In this document: in pieces, positions 1 to 7,354 of the stretch | How positions within the stretch are numbered: the stretch's first letter is position 1 | How the letters are laid out: the number at the start of each line of letters is the position of its first letter | Assembly (NCBI GenBank): GCA_004335635.1 | Contig: QAXH01004977.1 | Span: 6,294 to 16,963 of the forward strand | Direction of reading: 5' to 3' | Source of the DNA: Chloromonas sp. AAM2 | Taxonomy: Eukaryota; Chlorophyta; Chlorophyceae; Chlamydomonadales; Chlamydomonadaceae | Length of the DNA stretch: 10,670 nt | The notes under the pieces: model-generated | What the model was told of the DNA's origin: nothing | What the model saw: the letters and a program-made list of their open reading frames with translations, nothing else | Database searches by the model: none | Program-made: the position numbers and the translations under genes

Positions 1-26
1 TGGATCTGGCTGGAAAAACCTTGCAG
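1..26 (+). CDS. possible 3' end of an exon of an upstream gene (partial)
   Basis: The window opens with 26 bases ending in CAG followed by a good splice donor (GTAACA at 27). All three forward frames are open. One frame reads D-L-A-G-K-T-L-Q and ends in phase 0. Another reads W-I-W-L-E-K-P-C and ends in phase 2, which would join in frame to the last exon at 1302 (split codon AGG, Arg). I cannot choose between them from 26 bases. The call rests only on the donor, the open frames and the terminal exon downstream on the same strand. Confidence 0.3.
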
Positions 27-70
27 GTAACAAACTGTCCTGTTGTCATGGGGACCCAAACTATAACAGA

Positions 71-124
71 CATGCATGATCATGCACAATCCACGGTCAT
101 GCACAGTCATGCATGATCATGCAC
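71..124. repeat. two direct copies of a CATG-rich 17-mer containing a palindrome
   Basis: CATGCATGATCATGCAC occurs at 71-87 and again at 108-124. Each copy contains the perfect 14-base palindrome TGCATGATCATGCA (73-86 and 110-123). Related GGTCATGCACAGTCATG sequence fills the gap. No function can be read from this. It fits the CATG/CATCAT word bias seen throughout the non-coding parts of the window. Confidence 0.8.
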
Positions 125-241
125 AAGTGGTAGGCAACACCTGACCCAACTGAAAGCCAATCAGAGAAGCCACTCATCTTCAAAGATTCAAGAGGGGAGG
201 CACGCAAGAAGCAACGGGGATGGTAGAGGACTACCTCATGC

Positions 242-292
242 CATGATGCCATGACTCATCATGATGCCGTGACTCATCATGATGCCGTGCAC
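242..292. repeat. imperfect 18-bp tandem repeat, about 2.8 copies
   Basis: The unit CATCATGATGCCGTGACT is repeated: a shortened first copy at 242-256 (with CCATGACT), a full copy at 257-274 and a third at 275-292 whose end diverges to GTGCAC. It lies in the non-coding stretch before the last exon of the first gene. Confidence 0.75.
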
Positions 293-870
293 CGGTTTGA
301 GGAAGGGGCATGCAGGTATGACATGACACAAGGAGGTAGTAGAGGAGGTGCTTCCAGGCACTGTGGGCTGACAATCATTACCACCATCATTGCAGGTCTA
401 GCTGCATTACCGTGGGTTGAACCATGAAAAACCTTGTAATGATGAATGATGATCATGATCATTACATGGCTTATCATGGCCAGACCCACGAAGGCTCTGA
501 CCTCTTGTGGCCTAAAGTAAGGTTGTTTTTTGCCCTGCCACCTGGCTGCATGTCTGGCATGATGCGCGTGCAGTTCAAGGCCAGGAATTTTCCCTGCCAC
601 CGCTGTTCAGTCCACTAGCGGAAAGCCCTAGCCATCATAGTCATGATATGCCACTTGATGCCACATAACTGGACTCGGAAACTGAACTGTCACAGCAATC
701 CTATGGGTGGGTGCAATCTTGTATCCCAGGGTGCCTGTGCCAGGCGTAACAATGCGTGTGTGCGCTTATGGGCTTTGGGGCGGCGCTAGTAGTCATAGCC
801 AGTGCTGGTTGCTGCTGAACTCCTGCTGTGTCGGTTGCTGCTCATAGTCGCATCTTGTGTGCCGACGTTT

Positions 871-900
871 TCCCAATCTCGCTAATCCCAATCTCGCTAA
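871..900. repeat. perfect 15-bp tandem duplication
   Basis: TCCCAATCTCGCTAA occurs twice back to back (871-885 and 886-900) without a mismatch. In one frame it would encode repeated P-N-L-A-N, but there is no other support for coding here. Confidence 0.8.
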
Positions 901-1301
901 TCAAAAGGCACAACGCGTGTTGGGCTTGTCACTGCATGAGCTCAGTCAGGGCTTAACATCAGCTGAAGTGTCACAGCATTCGCATCCCACGGTGTTCACA
1001 AGGTTTTGGGCCTACCACTGCATGAGCCTAATCATGGCCATATCCCAAGGTGGCACACGGACTGGGATTTGTTTTGGGATGGGAATCTGCCGTTCACGCT
1101 AAGTCCTGATCAGTGGCAGGCCCTGCCTACCTCCAGGAGGCTGTGGCCACGTGCATCCAGAGCTCTTTTCAGCTCTAGCATGTATCTGCAGCAAACACCA
1201 ACAGAAACATGCCGGTCGCCAGCTGTTTCTTGCTCGTGCTGCTGGGCTGCTGCATCATGTTGGCCCTGTGATGGTGCAGGTTGCACACCTGTACTGTTCA
1301 G

Positions 1302-1392
1302 GATAGATGAATTCATACGGAAAGTAGACGGTGAGCCCTTCGAGTTGGAACTTCATGCTGCTAAGCGGTTGTTGCCCAAGGATGAGGGGTGA
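1302..1392 (+). CDS. last exon of an unrecognised protein gene (partial)
   Basis: After an acceptor (GTACTGTTCAG, AG at 1300-1301) an open frame runs to a TGA stop at 1390-1392. It encodes 29 residues, starting I-D-E-F-I-R-K-V-D-G-E-P-F-E and ending in L-P-K-D-E-G. The mix of charged and hydrophobic residues and the lack of low complexity look like genuine protein, unlike neighbouring frames. The exon enters in phase 2 (one base, then ATA). That fits the W-I-W-L-E-K-P-C frame at 1-26, but intermediate exons are possible. I do not recognise the family. The next gene's first exon begins within about 240 bases, so the 3' UTR is short or overlaps it. Confidence 0.5.
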
Positions 1393-1631
1393 TCCTTGCG
1401 CAGAGCCAAGGTTAGGGTTTGCTCAGGTGCCCAGACCAAGATGCCCAGATGGTTTTGGCACGAGCATCTTCTGATGTATGAATAGGGCTGTAGCTTGCAG
1501 ACGATTGACTGTGCGCCCAGGTCGCCCACCTCCAGGTTTTGCTGTTACGTTCTCGTTTTTCAGCTTGCGCACATGGCCTTGCTTTGCAGCAATCTCCGCC
1601 GGGATTCGTCGCGTGCAACCATTTCATCAAC

Positions 1632-4600
1632 ATGCAAGGCTGTGCAGCCTGCCGAGGTCATGGCGTTGTAACTGTTCCTCTGTCCCGGGAACGCATCTCA
1701 TCCGCAAGCTCAGCAACGGTTTTCCAACGCCGCAATGCTCTGCATTCTGCCTCCAGCTGCCGATCACCAATCGGCATTACCCACAGTCAGCTGTCCGGGC
1801 GCACACGAAACTCTGTGATTGCTCGCCAGAAGGGGAACCTAGCAGATGATTTGCTCGACTATGTCACAGGTATTGGCATTGACATTGCACCTCAGCACAT
1901 TCATGTTGGTTCAGATCAGATGGCCTGACACTCAATGTGTGATTGCAGCTGGGTAGGTAGGCATAGGTTAGTGGCTAACACCCAACCACAGCCACTCAAC
2001 GGAAACATCAGTGAAGCATAGCATACATCCGGCAAACTGTGCACAGTTGTCAAACGCCCATCATCTGTTGCTCTGAGCAAGACGCATGTTACCATGCACT
2101 TTAATATTCCTAGTGCCATGCACACATAAACAGTGTTCGGGTTCAATGCGTGCTTCACTGTCCACCTCTCTGACAAGTCGAACAGAAGACGGCTCAAGCA
2201 TCCATACACAACATCATCATACTCGCATGGCAAAGGACTGCATGAACTGCTGTCATGTGGGCCGGTGTATGTGATGATATTTGATTTTCAATCCAAATGC
2301 GATCGGATTCATGTGCGCCACCCTTTCCTTGCCATGCTGCAGCCGGGCCCAAGATGCGTAAGTGGTATGGCCAAGCTGAAAGGGGGGCAGTAGTGCAGGG
2401 CGAACGCGAAGACGAGCAGCAACAGCAGCAGCCGCAGGACAGCGAGGAAAATGACAAAGGCATGGTCGTGATGGTCACGGATGCCGACACACCAACTGGC
2501 GAACAGGCGAGTTTCAGGGTTTTGTTTAAGCGGGCAGGCAGGCTGAAACAAACACCGTGAATAAGTGTTAGGTGGCTTATTGTATGCGGAAGTCACATGA
2601 GGCAGTCACATTGGGCAGTCATATGGGGCAGTCACATGGGGCAGTCACATGGGGCAGTCACATGGGGCAGTCACATGGGGCAGTCACATGGGGCAGTCAC
2701 ATGGGGCAGTCACATGGGGCAGTCACATGGGGCAGTCACATGGGGCAGTCACATGGGGCAGTCACATGAGGCAGTCACATGAGGCAGTCACACTACTATT
2801 TTGCATTTGGGTCACACTCGTATTCTGCACTTTGGGTGATGATTTGGCGCAGAGAAAAATAGAACCCTGGCCGGTGTTTTTCAGACGCAGGCAGCATTTT
2901 CGTCCTAGCCCACCACAGCTGCCTGAAGCTGTTATGAGACGATTGCGTTGTGCTTAGTGATTGTGATTTTAGGGCTGAGCGAGCCTTGCAACTGGTTTGA
3001 TTGCTCTTGCTTGTTTACTCAACTGCAGGTTATTTTGCAACTCATCCTCGCCAGGTGAGGCCGGGCGGCTTATAGGTCACATGCACAGTTTCACGGAGTG
3101 TCACAATGCAATCAACATAAAAAGCCAAGCCCCCCATTGAGGGGTGGGTGGGTGTCAGACCCCCCGCTTTGAAAAAGAACAAAAGTGAGGTGTAGGTCGG
3201 CAAAAGCACTGCATGCCTTTTGTAAAAATCGCTGAGTTATTCCGCTGCTTGCTTTGCACGCATGAGTGTTGCATCGTGAGTTGGACCGCTGGTTTGCTGG
3301 CGTCCTAGGATGCGCATGAACACCCCATTAAGCAGCACGTGTTCTTGACTGCAGTGTTTGGCACCTTATTTGACAAATCAAGTTAATATGCACGATGGGA
3401 AACGTTGAGCGACGATAGAAAAACGCACTAGAAACCGCTGAGCACATTGCTAGACGTGTGAACATTGCCTGTCAGACGTGTGGCTTCTTATCAACAGCAT
3501 TTCATGCGAACTTGAGTGGCAACGTCTGTTGCAGCTAATCCTCGTTTCCACTGTTCCAAGGTTCCATTATGAACATTTAGTTTCCATACATATTCGATTC
3601 CCAGCTAAGTGCGTTGAAACTACAAGAAACTGACAGAAATCAGACTGAAACTGACCGCATGTTTCAGGGCCGAGGTGCGAATCCTCGTGCGAGACACGGT
3701 GGCTGCCCAGACCTCCTACGGTCCATACGTCACGCCCGTTTCCATCGACACTAGCAATCCAGCGCTGCTCAAGCGAGTTCTCAAGGGCTGTAAATCAGTG
3801 GTGAGTGAGTGAGTGAGTGAGTGAGTGAGTGAGTGAGTGTCTTTGTACATCTGTATCGTCCTGCAAGTGCAACGGAAGATGGCTCAAGCATCCATACACA
3901 ACATCATCACACTCGCATTGCAAAGGACTGCTGGAGTTAAGTCCGAAAATTCCCGTCATAACTTGTGATGCTTCTCATCAGGATTTGCCTGCATTTGCAA
4001 AAATATTAATAATACCAATATTCATCATAATAAAGTCATTCATAAGTACTGGATATTGGATATGCACCCAGGTGTGCCTGGGCAGGCCAGGGGCTCTACC
4101 GCAAGCAGCCAAGGAGGCGGGAGTGGAACACATTGTGTTGCTATCGGCTGTGGGGGGCGCAACGGTGCGTAGTTCACTGTTTACATTCTTAAAATGCCAC
4201 ACAGTAATCCGCTGAAGTATGAATTTCAGCGCTGGAGGCCGGGTTGAGCACATTGTCCTGCTGTTGTCGGCTGTGGGAGGAGCACATGTGCGGCAGAAGG
4301 TACTGACACTACCGACAGAGACATGTGTCTTGCGTCACAAGATGGAGCAGGCGCATCTCAAAGCGCATAGCAACCAAACAGGGGTTCCAAGCGCTTTGTA
4401 GCAAGGCATATCTGTTTACATTCTCAACATACTTGAGCATTGCCGATAATCACTTAATCATAGGACACGTGCAATGGACCTGATCAGAGCATTGGACGCG
4501 TTGTAGCGATGGAGTTGCAGTTAATTGCTACAGGAGTTGCAGAGTAGGTTCCAACATAACTGCTACAGAATTCACGGTGATAAGGCAGCCGTTGATGTGG

Positions 4601-5398
4601 CAAATGCAAGCGACTTGGGAAGATGCTAAAGATGTGCGGCAGGTGTTGCATGGTTGAGTGCACTGACAGCAAATCAAGGGGCTTCACCCTTATCCTACAA
4701 TAGAAACGTCTAAGTAATTGGTACAGAAGCATGCTGCACTGATAACTGGTTGTGCAGCCTGTGCGGTCCTCACTGCTGAGTACTGGAGCTGCCCATGCAC
4801 GACGTTGTGTAGTTTTGGCAGAGAGAGAATGGATGTTGGCACATGGGCCTGGGGTTGTGGTGGTTGGTCAGTTGCAGTGGACGGCTTCTGCAGAGCACGA
4901 ATTGTCTTCAGTGCACCAATTCAAATGTCAGCTGTCAGTCCACCTTCATGATGTTTGTGGAACTGCTTGACGGTGCTAGCAGGACCAGACACTGTGTGCC
5001 ACTCCTTCTGTGCGTCAAATCCAATCATGTTCAAACAGCGCATCGTGTGTGCGTTCACAGGGCGGTTTCCTATCATCTCTGTTCAACCGCGAACTGTCAG
5101 AGCTGTGCGACCCGGCAAGGGAGGCGGCCGTGGTGGGGCCCGGGCATCAGCACACGATCGTGCGTGTGTCAGGAGTGCGGGACGCGCCCGGCGGCCGGGC
5201 CAGCCTTGCACTGCAACCCTTGCAGTCAGGTGTGTGTAGGGGTGCTAGTGTAACTGACATCAACTAATGTTACTAGGCCTGTGCAAAGCTGCCTTGCTGT
5301 ACAAAGTTTTTCAGAAGAGTCCGGCCCCCGCTGGAGGCCCTAAAAACATCACTAGGAGTAAGTTCACTCACGTTCGCTCAGGTGCAAGGTGTTAAATT

Positions 5399-5437
<39 letters not shown>

Positions 5438-6706
5438 GAATTGGCATGCATTATTATTGATTTTGGTACGTGCAGGGAACAGGAAATGGGCCGAGGCCTG
5501 TGTAAAGGGATCTCACCAGGCCATAGGAACTGCTTTGAAGGCTGGAGGCCGTGAATGTACACGCTGCCGTTTCACTAACAGGGAAGGCCAGCACCTGTGT
5601 CCTGGTGCATACACTGCTCACTCACTCACTCACTCACTCACTCACTCACTCACTCACTCACTGACTCATGTGCAGGGAAGGCCTCTGCCAGTGAGGCGGT
5701 GTCACGTGAAGACCTGGCATGTGTCCTGGTGCATGCGCTGCTCAACCCACCCCAGGCGTCAAGGGCATTCCAGGTATGAGTCATGGTCTTCATGTGACCA
5801 CTCGGATCGGTCCACTCACTTGTCCTGTGTGTGCCGGTTTGCACGTGCTGTTTCACACTATAGGATCTTCACAGCATTTCATTTCAGTCACCAGGGCTGC
5901 TACCACATGGCTACAGGCGGCTATTCCGGGGCACCTTGGTTGGACCGTTCTTTACTGTAGTCATGTACGGACAGGCAACAGAATGGTTGACGATTGACAG
6001 CCTGATTAACAGGCGACATGCAGTTGAGCACAGCGTCCATTGTGACCAGCACCAATCCCATGAGTGTTGGCATGTACTTGGGTGGTATGAGGTGGATGCA
6101 TGGGCGGATCGCCTAGCCAGTCAATCACAAGATGGATTGTGGGAGTTGCCTTGTGTCGATCATGAGGAGCTGCCTGTCAGGAGCTCCAGATGGTATTGAC
6201 TGACACACTCCAAGGTCATATGCAGGGATGTGAAAAGTGCCAAGAATTATTGGGAAACTGACCAGCACGATTGGGGTGAAAAGTGCTCAGTCTGGGGCAC
6301 CTGGCAACCGCACGTGTCTTGAAGTTCTTCACCAATTGCTCAATGTTTTGCAGTCTGACTGCACTGCCAGGAAAATGCAGGCAGATGCCACGCATGGCTT
6401 TTAATCCATCCACAGGCCAGGCCGTATGTCACTGACTGCGCAGGCCATCATCATGACCACCATGTAGTCTGTATTCCTTGCCCAGGGTAGGCCAGGGCGG
6501 TGCCCATCCCGTTCCGTGTCCGTTGACAGCTTCCCTGGTGTACATTGACATGTATGTTTACAGCAGGGATATGTATACACATCATCATCATGATTGCATG
6601 GCTCATCATGGGCCCGCTTGTTGTGATGCAGGTCGTTTCAACCACTCCTGGAACACCAGCCGACTTGGGCTCACTCTTCAACGCATTGGATAGACAATCA
6701 GCTTAA
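1632..6706 (+). CDS. NmrA-like / atypical SDR NAD(P)-binding protein, probably plastid-targeted (8 exons)
   Basis: Assembled exons: 1632-1869, 2343-2506, 3029-3054, 3668-3800, 4072-4164, 5061-5229, 5676-5773, 6632-6706. All phases match and total 331 codons plus TAA. Residues 1-79 are rich in Ser, Arg and Ala with little acid, like a chloroplast transit peptide. Residues 81-89 read GPKMRKWYG, a segment I associate with plant plastid NmrA-like proteins. After an acidic poly-Q linker (about 100-118) comes a Rossmann fold: beta1 VVMVTDADTPTG (121-132), helix VILQLILAR (135-143), beta2 EVRILVRD (145-152), beta5-like VEHIVLLSAVGGA (near 205-217), TIVRVSG (250-256) and a family-typical VSRED (283-287). 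The C-terminus ends VVSTTPGTP...LFNAL. This suggests a dinucleotide-binding or redox-sensor-like protein. No substrate can be inferred, and the glycine motif is degenerate. The start is uncertain: the frame is open back to 1509, and acceptor-like sites near 1562 and 1589 could join an upstream exon. Introns 1-7 are 473, 522, 613, 271, 896, 446 and 858 bases. Confidence 0.78.
2174..2241 (+). repeat. 68-bp dispersed repeat, copy A (intron 1)
   Basis: A 68-base segment starting CAAGTCGAACAGAAGACGG and ending GCAAAGGACTGC. It matches 3864-3931 in intron 4 without gaps, with six mismatches by eye. The orientation relative to the gene is the same. The core GGCTCAAGCATCCATACACA is identical in both copies. 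Confidence 0.85.
2592..2793 (+). repeat. 13-bp minisatellite, 15 copies plus a partial (intron 2)
   Basis: The unit GTCACATGGGGCA is repeated 15 times in perfect 13-base register, followed by a 7-base partial copy. Copy 1 (ATGAGGCA), copy 2 (ATTGGGCA), copy 3 (CATATGG) and copies 14-15 (ATGAGGCA) are variants. The ten central copies (2631-2760) are identical. Because 13 is not a multiple of 3 and the unit has no stop in any frame, all three forward frames are open and encode the same 13-residue cycle. That explains the open frames here; it is not a gene. It lies inside intron 2 of the NmrA-like gene. Confidence 0.95.
3029..3054 (+). other. 26-nt micro-exon (exon 3 of the NmrA-like gene)
   Basis: ACTGCAG, then 26 bases, then GTGAGG. 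The exon enters in phase 0 and leaves in phase 2, exactly what exons 2 (phase 0 out) and 4 (one base then GCC) need. It encodes V-I-L-Q-L-I-L-A plus the first two bases of Arg. This supplies the helix that must follow the glycine motif and makes the spacing to VRILVRD equal to that in related proteins as I recall them. Gene finders commonly miss an exon this short. Confidence 0.8.
3529..3544 (+). pseudogene. possible decayed copy of the 26-nt micro-exon (intron 3)
   Basis: TTGCAGCTAATCCTCG matches the micro-exon core TTGCAACTCATCCTCG (3035-3050) at 14 of 16 positions. Both differences are synonymous in the L-Q-L-I-L frame. The acceptor at the homologous position is missing, and so is the good donor. 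A different cut (TTGCAG|CTA ... CCAAG|GTTCCA, 3535-3560) would also give a 26-base phase-0/phase-2 exon, with a weak donor. The match is short, so chance remains possible. Confidence 0.35.
3801..3839 (+). repeat. (GTGA)n microsatellite beginning at the exon 4 splice donor
   Basis: Nine GTGA units plus GTG, starting exactly at the first intron base after exon 4 (TCA GTG|GTGAGT). It contains nine overlapping GTGAGT donor hexamers spaced four bases apart. It is perfectly complementary in antiparallel sense to the (CTCA)n tract at 5617-5662. Confidence 0.95.
3864..3931 (+). repeat. 68-bp dispersed repeat, copy B (intron 4)
   Basis: Partner of 2174-2241, same strand, ungapped, about 62 of 68 positions identical by eye. 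It begins 25 bases after the (GTGA)n tract in intron 4. Sequence outside the 68 bases does not match, so this is a bounded duplication or a fragment of a dispersed element and not a large segmental copy. Confidence 0.85.
4231..4293 (+). pseudogene. second, in-frame copy of the 3' half of exon 5 (intron 5)
   Basis: This segment encodes A-G-G-R-V-E-H-I-V-L-L-L-S-A-V-G-G-A-H-V-R. Exon 5 and its donor (4117-4170) read A-G-V-E-H-I-V-L-L-S-A-V-G-G-A-T-V-R. The copies differ by two in-frame insertions (GGCCGG and one Leu codon), mostly synonymous third-position changes, and Thr/His. A donor (AAG|GTACTG at 4300) and an acceptor (GAATTTCAG, exon from 4230) are present. However, the resulting 70-base exon enters in phase 2 and would break the frame whether added to exon 5 or swapped for it. 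It is therefore a relic, a regulatory (poison) exon, or part of an isoform I cannot see. Confidence 0.65.
5400..5437 (+). repeat. (ATC)n microsatellite (intron 6)
   Basis: Twelve ATC units plus AT, uninterrupted, in intron 6 of the NmrA-like gene. Translated forward it gives runs of Ile, Ser or His, which explains the repetitive open frame here. Confidence 0.95.
5582..5620 (+). pseudogene. internally deleted copy of exon 7 (intron 6)
   Basis: The segment starts AACAG|GGAAGGCC, like the true exon 7 start GTGCAG|GGAAGGCC. After a deletion of about 30 bases it continues TGTGTCCTGGTGCAT (5596-5610) and then ACACTGCTCA. The true exon has the same 15-mer at 5720 followed by GCGCTGCTCA. It lies about 95 bases upstream of the real exon and runs straight into the (CTCA)n tract. 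It lacks the VSRED-coding part, so it cannot replace exon 7. Confidence 0.65.
5617..5662 (+). repeat. (CTCA)n microsatellite just upstream of the exon 7 acceptor
   Basis: Eleven CTCA units plus CT (46 bases), ending 12 bases before the AG (5674-5675) of the exon 7 acceptor. It lies where a branch point and pyrimidine tract are expected in intron 6. It directly continues from CTGCTCA at the end of a decayed copy of exon 7, which probably seeded it. Confidence 0.95.
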
Positions 6707-6728
6707 CTGAAGCTTGAATCTGATGTGT

Positions 6729-6792
6729 CTGGAAATCCGAGAAATCTGGGAAGTTGGAAAATGCTGGGATTCAGGAAGTTTAGGATTTCCAG
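6729..6792 (+). other. inverted repeat (possible stem-loop) in the 3' UTR of the NmrA-like gene
   Basis: CTGGAAATCC (6729-6738) and GGATTTCCAG (6783-6792) are perfect reverse complements separated by 44 bases, starting 23 bases after the stop codon. The loop is purine-rich, with repeated GGAAA/GGGAA words. Whether it folds in RNA is not known. Confidence 0.5.
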
Positions 6793-7349
6793 GCAGTCAT
6801 TGGTGGTAACTGTGGCATGCCGTCAACAAGTCCGACAGGCGGTCATGACAGTTTTGAAAACGGAATAGTTTTTTGAACGTGATGAGAGTTGAGTATTCGG
6901 CCTAGGACCATGGAAATTGGGGTACTTGGTCGGTGTCCTGCATATACCGCAAAGGGTAGCATACACATCGACCCATGCACATGAACGACACTGAGCGCAG
7001 TCAAGGAGGGAGTGCCATGAGGGAGTACCATGGAGTCGTACACTGCAGAAAATCAAACTTCTGCAGCAAACAGTGCATCCACTGCTTCAGCCTGGTAATC
7101 CAAAGCAGGGTAGATCGCTGGGCAATTAGGAAGATCCGGCCAATACAAGTACGTACCATTACTGGAATGCTATCCATGCTAAGCCGATGTGCCATTTGAT
7201 TGGAGCTTTGCAAAATCGTCCTGTCATGCAAGTGTATCCTGGGGAACTGTTTGGGGTCAGTCCGCTTTAACGGTGCCAACCAACCAAGGGCGGCACGTGC
7301 AATGCACCAGCAGTTCAAATGCGCAGTGCTCGCGCAGTGTTGCCCGTGC

Positions 7350-7354
7350 TGTAA
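7350..7354 (+). terminator. candidate TGTAA polyadenylation signal
   Basis: TGTAA is the usual polyadenylation signal of chlamydomonadalean algae. This is the only one I found between the NmrA-like stop and the next ATG, about 645 bases after the stop. A pentamer is weak evidence, and the call depends on the organism guess. Confidence 0.3.

Larger units (their letters stand above)
27..1301. other. repeat-rich non-coding stretch, probably intron
   Basis: About 1.3 kb with no convincing exon. It holds CATG-rich palindromes (71-124), an 18-bp imperfect tandem repeat (242-292), a 14-base ATGATC palindrome near 449-462 and a perfect 15-bp duplication (871-900). The open frames here are short, histidine- and methionine-rich translations of CAT/ATG repeats and look spurious. 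If the exon pieces at 1-26 and 1302-1392 belong to one gene, this is their intron or introns. An undetected exon cannot be ruled out. Confidence 0.4.

Noticed and set aside
277..600. A 107-codon minus-strand open frame rich in Met, His and Ile
   Set aside because: Its composition reflects the CAT/ATG repeats, and there are no splice or homology signals.
1209..1271. A 20-residue hydrophobic open frame resembling a signal peptide (M-P-V-A-S-C-F-L-L-V-L-L...)
   Set aside because: It is short, ends in TGA with no donor that would carry it onwards in phase, and there is no support from neighbours.
2572..2957. Three overlapping forward open frames encoding a Gly-Gln-Ser-His repeat protein
   Set aside because: They are translations of the 13-bp minisatellite inside intron 2; all frames are open because of the repeat period.
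3535..3560. A 26-base alternative to the micro-exon, first considered as the real exon 3
   Set aside because: Its donor (GTTCCA) is weak, and the segment at 3029-3054 has better splice sites and better similarity. It is kept only as a possible echo.
5382..5960. A 192-codon forward open frame with Ile runs and Ser-Leu-Thr-His repeats
   Set aside because: It is open because it crosses the (ATC)n and (CTCA)n microsatellites, and it reads true exon 7 in the wrong frame.
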